Below are positions 43,522 through 52,251 of a DNA stretch of 64,000 nucleotides, one piece after another (the first letter of the stretch is position 1; every line of letters starts with the position of its first letter). Source of the stretch: Nitrospira sp. CR1.1 (GTDB taxonomy: Bacteria > Nitrospirota > Nitrospiria > Nitrospirales > Nitrospiraceae); the NCBI GenBank assembly GCA_014055465.1, contig WIAF01000004.1, forward strand, positions 248,001 through 312,000, given 5' to 3'. The translations under genes and the position numbers were made by a program. The notes under the pieces were generated by a model. That model searched no databases, was not told where the DNA came from, and saw only the letters and a list, made by a program, of their open reading frames with translations.

Positions 43522-43747
43522 GAGACCCACCTCCTATTGAAACCATACAACCTCCGCATCCTCACCCTCTGCCATCGAATGATCGCCGCGCGCGGTGCAA
43601 GCCCGTGAAGGCCTGCACCTCATGGAGTGGAAACATCAGGAGGCCGGTCCTTCGGTTTCCACACCCTTGATTCGCGACAAGGAGACGATGGCGCACTCAT
43701 CACTGCGCATGAAAAAGCAATGCGCACAAAAAGACGGTCGACACTAG

Positions 43748-43763
43748 AGCAACTCTCGTTCCA
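43748..43763 (-). promoter_or_regulatory. Sigma-54 (-24/-12) promoter of the multicopper oxidase gene
   Basis: On the minus strand CTGGAACG-N4-TTGCT matches the sigma-54 consensus YTGGCACG-N4-TTGCW at all but one position, with correct GG/GC spacing. Transcription would start near 43736, giving a ~215-nt leader before ATG 43521. The only gene downstream in that direction is the multicopper oxidase, and an NtrC-type activator is encoded next door. Confidence 0.7.
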
Positions 43764-43833
43764 GATCGACCGAGACCGGAAACTTAGACTTTGTGGGAAA
43801 TTTTCGACTGCAGCAGGGAGAGGAGAAATAAAA

Positions 43834-43853
43834 ATGGGGCGACGACGCCCCAT
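43834..43853 (-). terminator. Intrinsic terminator after the sigma-54 response regulator gene
   Basis: ATGGGGCG-ACGA-CGCCCCAT is an 8-bp stem with a four-base loop. Read leftward it is followed by TTTTATTT, so it ends the regulator/kinase transcript coming from 44014-47441 and separates it from the sigma-54 promoter of the multicopper oxidase. Confidence 0.7.
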
Positions 43854-43917
43854 CAAAAAACGGAGATCATCACAACGACATCGAATTCAAAGGCGATAGA
43901 GGAGTGTCTGAAACATT

Positions 43918-43932
43918 TGTCCCAATGGGACA
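43918..43932. promoter_or_regulatory. 15-bp palindrome, candidate enhancer site for the NtrC-type regulator
   Basis: TGTCCCA-A-TGGGACA is a perfect inverted repeat located about 160 bp upstream of the sigma-54 promoter core (43748-43763). This is the usual distance for upstream activator sites of NtrC-family proteins. It lies 82 bp beyond the stop codon of the regulator gene itself. Confidence 0.55.
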
Positions 43933-44013
43933 TCGACGCCCCATCTGGAAGTCGAGGGAACGGCCCGAATCAGGCATCGTGAATACACACGGTGAGTCGT
44001 GACAGGAACCGGA

Positions 44014-45432
44014 TTAGGAACGTTCGCGCAGCCCATGCTTCTTGACCATCCGCTCGATGGTCTTCCGATCCACTCCGGCTTCCCGGGCGGCTCGCCCCAT
44101 GTGACCGTCGTTTCGTTTGAGGAGTTCGCTGAGAAAACTCCGCTCGAATGTCGTGACCGCCGCCTGCTTCGCATGTTTGAAGGAGCCCGCCTCCCCAAAC
44201 CCCGTGTCGTCAACCACAGCCTGGCGCAGGCGTTCGGGCAAATGCGCGCGTGTAATCAGCGGGCCATCAGCCAGCACGGCAGCCCGCTCGATGACGTTTT
44301 GCAACTCGCGCACATTCCCCGGCCAGGCATATCCACACAGCAACTCCGTGGCCGAGGAGTCCAGGTTCGGCACGAATCCAAGGGCCCCACCCTGCTGCTT
44401 CATGAATCGCCGCAAAAATTCTCGCGCCAGAATGGGAATATCCCCTTCCCTGCTCCGCAACGGCGGCAACACGATCGGAATGACATTCAGGCGGTAATAG
44501 AGGTCCTCGCGGAATTCTCCCCGCCGGCAGGCGGCTTCGAGATCCTGGTTCGACGCCGCGATCACCCGCACATCAACATCCAAAAACCGGATGCCGCCGA
44601 CCCGGCGCATCTGCCGCTCTTGCAGGACTCGCAGCAGACGCGACTGCAGGGTCTGGCTCATCCCGCTGACTTCGTCCAGAAAGACCGTCCCGCCCGCCGC
44701 CACTTCGAACAATCCCGGCTTCGAGACATGCGCACCGGTAAAGGCGCCCTTCTCATGGCCGAACAGTTCCGATTCCAGGAGCGTATCAGGCAACGAGACG
44801 CAATCCACCGGGATGAAGGGGCGCTCCGCCCGTAGACTGGCATCGTGAATCGCCCGCGCGACGAGTTCCTTCCCCGTTCCGCTTTCCCCATAGACCAGCA
44901 CGTTAGAATGTGTGGGGGCCACCTTTTCGATCAAGCTGAAGACCGATTCCATGGCCGGACTTTCCCCGATCACTCGAGACAATCCAGCCCGCTTCTCTGA
45001 ACGCACTTGCTCGACAGGAGGCGGCACTTCGATGCCCCCGGATTGCCTCGCAGCCGCCGAGCCATTCTCACCGAACGCGCGACGAGCAACTTGCACAAGG
45101 TCGGAGCTGGTAAAGGGTTTGGTAATGTAATCGAAGGCGCCATAGCGCATCGACGTCACCGCGGTCTGCACGGTGGCATGCGCCGTCAACAGCACCACGT
45201 GGACAGAGGGATCCATCCGTTTGGCTGCAGCCAACACTTCAAGACCGTCCAGCTGCGGCATACGCAAATCCGTCAGAATCAATCCCGGCCGCTCGCGCTG
45301 AATGAGATCCAATGCTCGAGCCGGATCACATTCGGTCAGACAGTCATAGGGCACGCGACTCAAAATCCTTCGGCAATTGTCCAAGGCATCCTGCTCGTCA
45401 TCGACGATCAGAATTTTTCCTGCAATCCCCAT
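44014..45432 (-). CDS. NtrC-family sigma-54-dependent response regulator
   Basis: The 472-aa protein has a receiver domain (acidic pair Asp11-Asp12, phospho-acceptor Asp55 in LILTDLRMPQ, TAHA and KPF motifs). An AAA+ activator domain follows with Walker A GESGTGKE, GAFTGA (contact with sigma-54), Walker B TVFLDEVSG and the R-finger region. A Fis-like helix-turn-helix ends it (GRAAREAGVDRKTIERMVKKHG). AAGGAG precedes ATG 45432. It overlaps its kinase gene by 25 bp. A sigma-54 promoter and a palindrome between this gene and the multicopper oxidase make that oxidase its most likely target. Confidence 0.97.
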   Translation of the reverse strand: MGIAGKILIVDDEQDALDNCRRILSRVPYDCLTECDPARALDLIQRERPGLILTDLRMPQLDGLEVLAAAKRMDPSVHVVLLTAHATVQTAVTSMRYGAFDYITKPFTSSDLVQVARRAFGENGSAAARQSGGIEVPPPVEQVRSEKRAGLSRVIGESPAMESVFSLIEKVAPTHSNVLVYGESGTGKELVARAIHDASLRAERPFIPVDCVSLPDTLLESELFGHEKGAFTGAHVSKPGLFEVAAGGTVFLDEVSGMSQTLQSRLLRVLQERQMRRVGGIRFLDVDVRVIAASNQDLEAACRRGEFREDLYYRLNVIPIVLPPLRSREGDIPILAREFLRRFMKQQGGALGFVPNLDSSATELLCGYAWPGNVRELQNVIERAAVLADGPLITRAHLPERLRQAVVDDTGFGEAGSFKHAKQAAVTTFERSFLSELLKRNDGHMGRAAREAGVDRKTIERMVKKHGLRERS

Positions 45433-47441
45433 GGTGCTCCTTCATGCACGCTCTCACCCAGGCTCACCGCAGGCAGATAGATCTCAAAGACCGCGCCCAC
45501 GTTGTTATTTCGCACCTCGATTCGGCCGCGATGGTCCGAGACAATGCCATAACTCAAAAATAATCCCAGCCCCGTCCCCTGGCCTGCCGGCTTGGTCGTA
45601 AAGAACGGATCAAAAATCCGATCCACAATCGCCGGCGGCACACCGGGCCCATTGTCCGATATGCTGATCTGTACCCACTCTTCTCCAGTGATCTGCACAC
45701 AGGCCGTACGAACCGTGACGACTCCCTGATCGCCACACGCCGTCACCGCGTCGATGGCGTTATTGATCACGTTTAGCAGCACGGTCTCCAATCGATCCCG
45801 ATCACCCATCACAGGGGACAACCCAGGCGCAAGATCCATGTCGATCCGCACAGAGAGCCCCGTCATCCGCTCACCTGCCATGGCCACACACGTACGTGCC
45901 ACGCAGTTGAGATCGAGCGGCTTTAGCATGGATACCGTCCCACGGGAAAACGTGAGGATGCTGCGCGTCACCCGGGAGATCCGTTCCGCTTGGGCGCGAA
46001 TGGTCACCAGATCGCGGGCGACCTCATCCGGCACGTTCGACTGCGCGGCATCGGCCTCCATGCATTCAATACGATTCAGAATGATGCCGAGCGGATTGTT
46101 GATTTCATGCGCGATTCCACTCGCCACCTTGCCCAATGTCGCCAATCGTTCGGACAACTCCAGCTTCCGCATCTGCCGCGTGATCTCCGCCGTTTTGTCC
46201 TCGACACGATGCGTCAGTTCGGTATTCAGCGATTCCAATTCTTGCCGCGACGCTCGCAACCGGTCAGCCATGCGGTGCACCGCCACGGCCAGTTCTTCAA
46301 ATTCATCGCCGGTGTGAAGATCGAGCGGCCCGTCGTAGGTGCCACGGCTGATCGCTTCTACACCGGTCTTGAGCACCTGAATGGGCCTGGCGATCCTCGT
46401 GGCAACGTAGCGGCCCATCGCCCAAAGCAAAGCCAACATCACCACCCCGATCAACGCGAGATTGCGTATCTGGTCGCGAATGGGGGCATAGGTTTCCTCC
46501 GGTTGTTGCCGCACGAAGACGTGCCAGGAATTGTCAGGCAGGCGCAGGCCCGTGACCGGCGCGTATCCCACCACCGTATCGGTCGCTCCATGGCCGTCGT
46601 CCTCGGCGATGCCCCAACCCGGGTTCGACGAAACGATCATCGCCATCAACTGGCCAGGTATCCGATGGGCGCGACGCGGCAGAATGGGACAGACCAGAGG
46701 TTGCCCGGCGGCGTCGAACAACATGGCATGACCTGTCTGCCCGATGCGAATCTCTTTGATCATCGCGAAGAGAGAATCGAACCGGTAGGATGCCTTAATG
46801 GCGCCGATGACCGCGTGCTGATGGTCGTCCAGGATGGGAACCGCAATATCGATGGTCTCTTCCGGCGAGCGAAACGATCCTTCCTGGCCAGGGATTAACC
46901 CGCTGACGTAGACGCGGTCGAGGCCTCCGGCTTGTAAGGCCTCCCACCAGGGTTCATGGCTGAGGAAGTAGTGATCAGGTTCCGAACTGGCCGCGACCAA
47001 TGCCCCATACCGGTCGGTGATCAGCAGCCCGACCATCTTGTCGCCGTCGCGGACTTTCGTCTCCAGAAGAAAACGCGACAATTCTGAATTCAACAGGCCG
47101 GCAGCGTTGTCGCGTCCTTTCTCCCATTCCGTCGCGCGGGCCTGAATCAGCCGCTGCGTGTCGGACCACTCGCCGGTGTAAGACAGATTGGCGGCTTCGA
47201 CCGGCTGACGAACCCGTAACGGCGCGGATGCAAGCAACCGTACCCCCTGCACTTCGCTCTGAACGAGCATGGTTAGACGATCGGCGGCCTGCTCGGCAAT
47301 CGCCTGAAAATTTCCGCCGATCACATCGCGAAGGGAACGCATGCCGGACATGTAGGCGAGAATGAGTCCGATCAGGAGCGGAATACAGCCCACCAGCACA
47401 ATGGCGAGAACAATGCGGCCCTTGATGGTACGAATCGTCAT
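45408..47441 (-). CDS. Membrane sensor histidine kinase with double-Cache sensor
   Basis: From ATG 47441 (GAGGTGGGG upstream) the ~677-aa protein has a first membrane helix ([20 protein letters not shown]), a ~290-residue periplasmic dCache-like sensor ([36 protein letters not shown]), a second helix and a HAMP domain. A coiled-coil, HisKA ([15 protein letters not shown]) and HATPase ([20 protein letters not shown]) end it. It would sense a periplasmic ligand and phosphorylate the overlapping response regulator. The ligand may be a metal or organic acid; the TonB/PepSY/multicopper oxidase context suggests metal, as inference. Confidence 0.95.
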   Translation of the reverse strand: MTIRTIKGRIVLAIVLVGCIPLLIGLILAYMSGMRSLRDVIGGNFQAIAEQAADRLTMLVQSEVQGVRLLASAPLRVRQPVEAANLSYTGEWSDTQRLIQARATEWEKGRDNAAGLLNSELSRFLLETKVRDGDKMVGLLITDRYGALVAASSEPDHYFLSHEPWWEALQAGGLDRVYVSGLIPGQEGSFRSPEETIDIAVPILDDHQHAVIGAIKASYRFDSLFAMIKEIRIGQTGHAMLFDAAGQPLVCPILPRRAHRIPGQLMAMIVSSNPGWGIAEDDGHGATDTVVGYAPVTGLRLPDNSWHVFVRQQPEETYAPIRDQIRNLALIGVVMLALLWAMGRYVATRIARPIQVLKTGVEAISRGTYDGPLDLHTGDEFEELAVAVHRMADRLRASRQELESLNTELTHRVEDKTAEITRQMRKLELSERLATLGKVASGIAHEINNPLGIILNRIECMEADAAQSNVPDEVARDLVTIRAQAERISRVTRSILTFSRGTVSMLKPLDLNCVARTCVAMAGERMTGLSVRIDMDLAPGLSPVMGDRDRLETVLLNVINNAIDAVTACGDQGVVTVRTACVQITGEEWVQISISDNGPGVPPAIVDRIFDPFFTTKPAGQGTGLGLFLSYGIVSDHRGRIEVRNNNVGAVFEIYLPAVSLGESVHEGAPWGLQEKF

Positions 47442-47513
47442 TCCCCACCTCAGAGCGCACATTCTAAACAACCGGCGGAAGAAAACGCCACCTACCGTCA
47501 ATCCGGCCGATGA

Positions 47514-48320
47514 TCAAGACAGGGGTGGAACCTCTTTTGGTTCGGCCGTCGAACGGGCTAGGAGAGGCGGCTGTTCAGGGGCGAACGCGGCCACGCGCGA
47601 CCGGCGGGCCCGGGCACGATGAAAAAGCCATAAGGCGCCCCCGGAGAGACTCATCAGGAGAATCGGCACGCCAGGAATGTTCAGCAGAGTTTTCTCAAAC
47701 CCGAAGAAATTCAACTGGTGCAGCTGCATGACGGCAAAATGCACCCGCCGCCAGCGACCTTCGTCTTCGAGGATGTCCCCCGTCTGCCGGTCCAGCACAA
47801 TTTCGGTGGCATCGGCATTGTCGAAACGAACACGCACGGCATCCTGTGCGCGTTTCTTTTTGCGTGGTGTATACCGCTCGATGTCGACACCGATGACGGT
47901 CGCCGGCGCACGCACATATTGCTGTGCAATCACCGGCGCCAGCTCCCGCGAAATCGGCGACAGGCGATCACCGGTCATGGCGTCGAGCAAGAGTGTGGTG
48001 GACACTCCCTCGACGCGCAATTTGAGTTCGTAAAACAGGCGGCCGAAATCCGACCGCAGTACCACCTGCTCAATCAACGCCCGTCCGCCCACGGCCTCCT
48101 CGGCCATCCGTATTGCGCGATCGACCGGCAGCATGGCTGTTTCCAGCGGCGGGCCAGCCAGTGGCCGAAGCTTCTCCTTATAGTGGTCATCCCAATAGAG
48201 AAACTTCGCGTCCGTCCACAACAGGCCTGTCACGACGGAGAGTAATAGAAAACCCACGGCCCCCATACCCAACCAGCGATGCGTCAATCTCACAATTCGT
48301 TCAGATCCGCCGCGACTCAT
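47514..48320 (-). CDS. PepSY-domain membrane protein
   Basis: The 268-aa protein has an N-terminal membrane helix (MGAVGFLLLSVVTGLLW), a periplasmic PepSY-type part (ELKLRVEGVSTTLLLDAMTGDRLSPIS and the repeat VLDRQTGDILEDEGRWRRVHFAV) and a C-terminal helix (PGVPILLMSLSGGALWLF). PepSY-TM proteins often accompany TonB receptors and act in ferric reduction or siderophore handling at the inner membrane. It starts right after the DUF4198 gene stop and is 72 bp before the kinase gene, so the cluster is probably one transcription unit. Confidence 0.85.
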   Translation of the reverse strand: MSRGGSERIVRLTHRWLGMGAVGFLLLSVVTGLLWTDAKFLYWDDHYKEKLRPLAGPPLETAMLPVDRAIRMAEEAVGGRALIEQVVLRSDFGRLFYELKLRVEGVSTTLLLDAMTGDRLSPISRELAPVIAQQYVRAPATVIGVDIERYTPRKKKRAQDAVRVRFDNADATEIVLDRQTGDILEDEGRWRRVHFAVMQLHQLNFFGFEKTLLNIPGVPILLMSLSGGALWLFHRARARRSRVAAFAPEQPPLLARSTAEPKEVPPLS

Positions 48321-48321
48321 G

Positions 48322-49131
48322 CTATCGCTCCCCGGGGCGCTCGGCCCTCACCTGCAGTGCCAAGGTGCTGCGATGGCGCAACGCCTCATAGGCCGTCCCC
48401 TCGAACTCCCCGGGGGTCTTCTCGACGTGAATCATCTCCAGCACATAACGGCCTGGCCACAGCGGAGTGAAGGACACGATGCCATCGGCATCCGTTTTGA
48501 GCTCCTTGTCCCAGCCATTGGGCGCATGCACCAGCACCTGCGTCCCCGGGAGGCGTTGCCCATTAAAGAGGGCTTTCACCACGATCTCGCCACCCGGCCC
48601 TGGGGTCACGCGGCCCATCGCAAGATTCAACCCTGTGGTGAGCGGAATCAGGTCCAACGCCAACGGCGTCGAGTGGTCCCGCTCATGTTCATTAACCCGG
48701 CTCTCTTCCAGGCAAACGAAGTAGGTCCGGGCATAGAACATTGGCTTGACGATACCCAGATCATGCTTGCGTAGATCCTGAACCGGAGCTTTGGTTTGCT
48801 CGGCGACCACCGCATTCCGTCCCGGAACACAGGACGAGACGGAACCGGCAAAGTGGTTGACCTGCTTGGTCAGCGGCACGTCGGTCTTCCCGCGCTTCGG
48901 ATCCTGCACGCGCAAGGCGACGCCGTCGATCGAATCCAGCCGGCCGCCACGTTCCTCTCGCAGGAATTCGGCATACTCACCGAAATACACCTTCACTCCC
49001 TGGCCCACATCAGCCGGAGCCGTGGCGTCCATCTCCACCCAGACAAAATGGGCCTGTACAGGAGTAGGTTCCAACAGCCCTGCGATCAATACGATCCCCC
49101 ACAATCCACAATTGAAGATATTCTTATTCAT
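48322..49131 (-). CDS. Exported DUF4198-domain protein
   Basis: From ATG 49131 the 269-aa product has a signal peptide ending around VQAHFVW. The mature part begins with HFVWVEMDATAPADVGQGVKVYFGEYAEF, the DUF4198 opening, and ends with an Ig-like/SpaA-like domain (VVKALFNGQRLPGTQVLVHAPNG, KTDADGIVSFTPLWPGRYVLE). The family is found beside TonB receptors in metal or cobalt/nickel uptake loci. It lies 46 bp downstream of the TonB receptor stop and one base before the PepSY gene. Confidence 0.85.
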   Translation of the reverse strand: MNKNIFNCGLWGIVLIAGLLEPTPVQAHFVWVEMDATAPADVGQGVKVYFGEYAEFLREERGGRLDSIDGVALRVQDPKRGKTDVPLTKQVNHFAGSVSSCVPGRNAVVAEQTKAPVQDLRKHDLGIVKPMFYARTYFVCLEESRVNEHERDHSTPLALDLIPLTTGLNLAMGRVTPGPGGEIVVKALFNGQRLPGTQVLVHAPNGWDKELKTDADGIVSFTPLWPGRYVLEMIHVEKTPGEFEGTAYEALRHRSTLALQVRAERPGER

Positions 49132-49177
49132 AGGTGTCATTCCTTTCTCAATTCCGGCCAAAAGGCGCAGCGTCCCG

Positions 49178-51364
49178 TTAAAATCTCCAGGAGACCCCGC
49201 CGTAGAAATTCCGGATCTCACCCGGCTGGATGCCGAGGAAACTACCGGTGGTGCGTTGTGCAATGAATGATTCATCTGTGAGGTTGCGGACACCGGCAAA
49301 AATGGCCCACTTTGCCTTCGGCGGCGCATAATTGAGCCGCAGGTTCCAAATCGTATAGGAAGGGATGGCGCCGTTCGTGCCCAGCGCATTTTCCGTCTGG
49401 GTATTCGCGCCGTCGGTAAATTGCTGCGCGACATACATGGCATCGGCTTCGATCGACGCACCGGTCGGGTGGTAATACCCCACCAATCCGTAGAACGTCA
49501 TGCGCGGGGCATACGGCAGATCTTTCCCATCCGTCGTTCCAAACAGCGACTTCGGCCGCAACAGTGTGATGCTGCCCCTGGTGACGAAGCCTTGCAGCGG
49601 ACGGACGATTTCGCCCCAATCGAGGCTGACCGTACTCTCGATTCCCTCCATCAATGTCTTGCCGGCGTTGACGAACCGGCTGCCTTGCTGGACGATCTGA
49701 TTGCTGAATTCGGTGCGAAACAGCGCGACTTCCGCGCTCACACCGGGCACAAGGATCGACCGAATTCCGACATCCGAACTCAACGCACGTTCCGCAGAGA
49801 GGTCTTGTGTCGTTCCGCTCGTTGGATCCACCGCATTGGCGAAGGTCGGCGGCCGGAAGGTCGTATGGACATGGCCGAACAGCATGCTGTCCGGAGTGAG
49901 TTGATACTTGACCCCGGTCCCGTAGATCAGTCCTTGCGTCGTCTTATAGCCCTTGAAATTCCCTCCCGCAGGGGGAACGGCATGCATCGTCTCGCGGCTT
50001 TGATTGACCTGCTCCCACCGTATGCCGGGAGAAATGGTGAGGGCTTCGGTCAGCCGAATCGCCGTCTCCGTATACGCCGCGTAGGCCACCGACTCCAGAT
50101 CGGCATTGTTGGTCGTGCGGCTGATCTTCGAGCCCGCTGTACCGATGCCGGTGATGTCGGTCAGGCGCTCGGCGTGATACCGGACGCCGGAGGTGATCTG
50201 CTGCTCCAATCCAAACAGGGAAAATTTGAACTGATGTTGCGGCATGACGCCGAAGACATTGAACTTGCGCAAAAAGTTCGTGCTGGTCGAGAGCAAGGCG
50301 CCGTTGGCGGCCTGGTCCTGGATATACCAATTCCGTTCGAACACATTGCCATATACGATGATCTTGGCTGTGTTGTGGGCGTCGATCTCCCGGCTTGCCG
50401 TCACATCGATGGCTCCACGCTGCCCTTTGAATTCATCGTTCGGCTTGCCGGCCAGCGTGCGGTCGTTCCGGTATTGAGTGGGTGTAATACTTCCAGGCGT
50501 CTGCGTCGTTTCGTCGTACCAGGAGATGTTGGTCGTAATGCGGGTCCGATCGTCGGGGTTGGCTTCAAATCGCATCGTGAAATCATCCAACTGCGATTTA
50601 CTATGGTCTCGGAAACCGTCCGACTGGCGCCGGAGATACCCGAGTTGCGCGCCAAAATTCCCCCAATAGCCCCCGTACTGCGTGTCTGACTGAAACAAGT
50701 TAAAACTGCCGAACGTATTCGTGGTGGAAAACGTCGGCGTCGTGGGAATGCGTTTCTGAATGAAATTAATCAGCCCCCCCTGGGTATTGGGTGAATAGAG
50801 GACCGAGGCGCCTCCTTTGATCACTTCGATATGGTCGATCCGTTCGATCGGGACCATGTAATACGTCGAGGCATCGCCAAAGAGTGCCGGTTGTATGGGG
50901 ATATCGTCCAACATCAACAGAATATTTTTGCTGCGCCGGGGATCCATGCCACGGATGCCGATGTTGGGCCGCAACCCCTGGCCGTATTCGTCGAGCACGT
51001 TGACTCCGGGCACGCGCCGCAACATCTCGTCTGCGTTTTTCGGCCGGGCGCGCTGAATTTCCTCGCGAGTGACGACATTCACCGAGCCCGCAATATCCTT
51101 CACCGACTCCTGATCCGGCTCGTTTCGTTCATGCACGTCTTTCACCACCACTTCGGGAATCTTCACCGGCTTCGCCTTCGGCGATTCCTTCGGCTCGGCA
51201 GCCGCGTTCTTTTCCTCTACGCTGGCCCCTTCATCGGATACATGCTGGTCTGGAACAGACGTCTCAATCCCTTGAGCCTGCACAAGGGTACTCCAGCTAC
51301 AACCAAGTCCTATCGCCAACACCCACACAGCCCCTCCACCCATGCCCCAGATACGTCCCGCCAT
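49178..51364 (-). CDS. TonB-dependent outer-membrane receptor
   Basis: The 728-aa protein has a signal peptide (~residues 1-31), a TonB-box-like acidic linker, a plug domain (DEMLRRVPGVNVLDEYGQ, IGIRGMDPRRSKNILLMLDDIP, YMVPIERIDHIEVIKGGASVLYSPNTQGG) and a 22-strand barrel ending with aromatic Phe (GGVSWRF). The profile resembles FecA/ferric-citrate-type receptors, so a ferric chelate or another metal complex is the probable substrate. Its gene follows a structured leader (51423-51480) and a Com-like zinc-finger gene, and precedes DUF4198 and PepSY genes. Confidence 0.95.
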   Translation of the reverse strand: MAGRIWGMGGGAVWVLAIGLGCSWSTLVQAQGIETSVPDQHVSDEGASVEEKNAAAEPKESPKAKPVKIPEVVVKDVHERNEPDQESVKDIAGSVNVVTREEIQRARPKNADEMLRRVPGVNVLDEYGQGLRPNIGIRGMDPRRSKNILLMLDDIPIQPALFGDASTYYMVPIERIDHIEVIKGGASVLYSPNTQGGLINFIQKRIPTTPTFSTTNTFGSFNLFQSDTQYGGYWGNFGAQLGYLRRQSDGFRDHSKSQLDDFTMRFEANPDDRTRITTNISWYDETTQTPGSITPTQYRNDRTLAGKPNDEFKGQRGAIDVTASREIDAHNTAKIIVYGNVFERNWYIQDQAANGALLSTSTNFLRKFNVFGVMPQHQFKFSLFGLEQQITSGVRYHAERLTDITGIGTAGSKISRTTNNADLESVAYAAYTETAIRLTEALTISPGIRWEQVNQSRETMHAVPPAGGNFKGYKTTQGLIYGTGVKYQLTPDSMLFGHVHTTFRPPTFANAVDPTSGTTQDLSAERALSSDVGIRSILVPGVSAEVALFRTEFSNQIVQQGSRFVNAGKTLMEGIESTVSLDWGEIVRPLQGFVTRGSITLLRPKSLFGTTDGKDLPYAPRMTFYGLVGYYHPTGASIEADAMYVAQQFTDGANTQTENALGTNGAIPSYTIWNLRLNYAPPKAKWAIFAGVRNLTDESFIAQRTTGSFLGIQPGEIRNFYGGVSWRF

Positions 51365-51422
51365 GATTCTGTGTTCTCCCCATTCATTGACGCACGCTGA
51401 TCAGATAGACACACCACACAGT

Positions 51423-51480
51423 AAAAAGCCCAAGACCCTGTTCAGGGTCTTGGGCTCCGGACACCCGCGGTCCTCTGGCC
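51423..51480 (-). terminator. Structured leader with intrinsic terminator before the TonB receptor gene
   Basis: On the minus strand a GGCC-A-GAGGACC...GTCC-GGAGCCC module (51457-51480) runs straight into a 13-bp hairpin AGCCCAAGACCCTG/CAGGGTCTTGGGCT (51427-51456) and a TTTTT tract. It sits 59 bases upstream of the receptor start. The same arrangement occurs at 53338-53395 before tonB. It either ends the Com-like gene transcript or acts as an attenuator of the receptor. Confidence 0.7.
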
Positions 51481-51508
51481 TCTACACAATGGCTTGCTCA
51501 GGAATGAA

Positions 51509-51697
51509 TTAGTTGACGACTATCGCCGGCGGCCTCCCCGCGATCGCATCGAAAGCAATGGTGACGAGACGCCGGCAGCGCTTGCACTTGATTTCAATCC
51601 CCTGTTCGGCCCATCGAGCCATCAGCTGTCCACACCGGCAACGCACATCGTCGCAAGTCAGAATCCGTGTAGTTTCCCGCTTCATGCTGTTCGTCAT
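51509..51697 (-). CDS. Com-like zinc-finger small protein
   Basis: From ATG 51697 (GGAGG seven bases upstream) the 62-aa product has a four-cysteine zinc ribbon in two knuckles, CRCGQL and CKRCRR, spaced by ~18 residues. It resembles the phage Mu Com translational regulator and its chromosomal relatives. Small Com-like genes are frequently found immediately upstream of TonB-dependent receptors, exactly as here. A regulatory role on RNA is plausible but unproven. An upstream in-frame extension to 51805 has no ribosome binding site. Confidence 0.75.
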   Translation of the reverse strand: MTNSMKRETTRILTCDDVRCRCGQLMARWAEQGIEIKCKRCRRLVTIAFDAIAGRPPAIVVN

Positions 51698-51752
51698 GCC
51701 AGTTCCTCCGCCGACGGGTTTCTCTGCCGTCGTTCTCGATGACCTGCCGAGT

Positions 51753-52211
51753 TTATTTAAAGGCGATTCGTTTGAGTTCAACCGCCGGTAATTCGACCTC
51801 GCCAAAATCCGACTGCCCCTTAAAACTCCCGGCTATTGCCAGGGTGAACTCTCCGGCCTTGCCGTCGTTCAACGTAATCGACACAGCCGGCGGCGTCCCG
51901 TTACCGGACGGTTTCACATCGATCGTCTTAATGACATCGAACTTGATTTTGACTGTCGCGGTTCCGCGTTTGACCGGCACTTCTTTGAGCTCGTGCGGCA
52001 CGAACGCGGTCTCGCTTATTTTCTCTTCCCAGTAGAAGATGACACCGTGCACCTCGGTCTCCACACCTTTTGCATCCGTCGCGACCGCCTGAAAGGCCTT
52101 GTCGCCTTTTGGCTGAGCCAGGGCCGTCCCCGCCCCCAACCACAAGAGGCACGCGCTGCACAGTACCGCCTCCACCAATCTCTTTCGCACATGCTGCATG
52201 ACATCATTCAT
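51753..52211 (-). CDS. Exported protein of unknown function in the TonB cluster
   Basis: The 152-aa product has a signal peptide ending near GAGTALAQPK (residues ~1-33) and a mature beta-rich domain (VHGVIFYWEEK, TATVKIKFDVIKTIDV, FTLAIAGSFKGQSDFGEVELP). AAAGGAG precedes ATG 52211. I do not recognise the family. It stands between tonB and the Com-like gene, 40 and 55 bp from them, so it is probably co-transcribed and periplasmic. Confidence 0.65.
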   Translation of the reverse strand: MNDVMQHVRKRLVEAVLCSACLLWLGAGTALAQPKGDKAFQAVATDAKGVETEVHGVIFYWEEKISETAFVPHELKEVPVKRGTATVKIKFDVIKTIDVKPSGNGTPPAVSITLNDGKAGEFTLAIAGSFKGQSDFGEVELPAVELKRIAFK

Positions 52212-52251
52212 GACGAAACTCCTTTGATCGCGTGAGATGACTTGCCGCTCC

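Noticed and set aside
43620-43899. Small ORFs on both strands between the regulator and the multicopper oxidase
   Set aside because: They overlap the sigma-54 promoter, terminator hairpin and palindrome, have no ribosome binding sites, and no protein-like composition.
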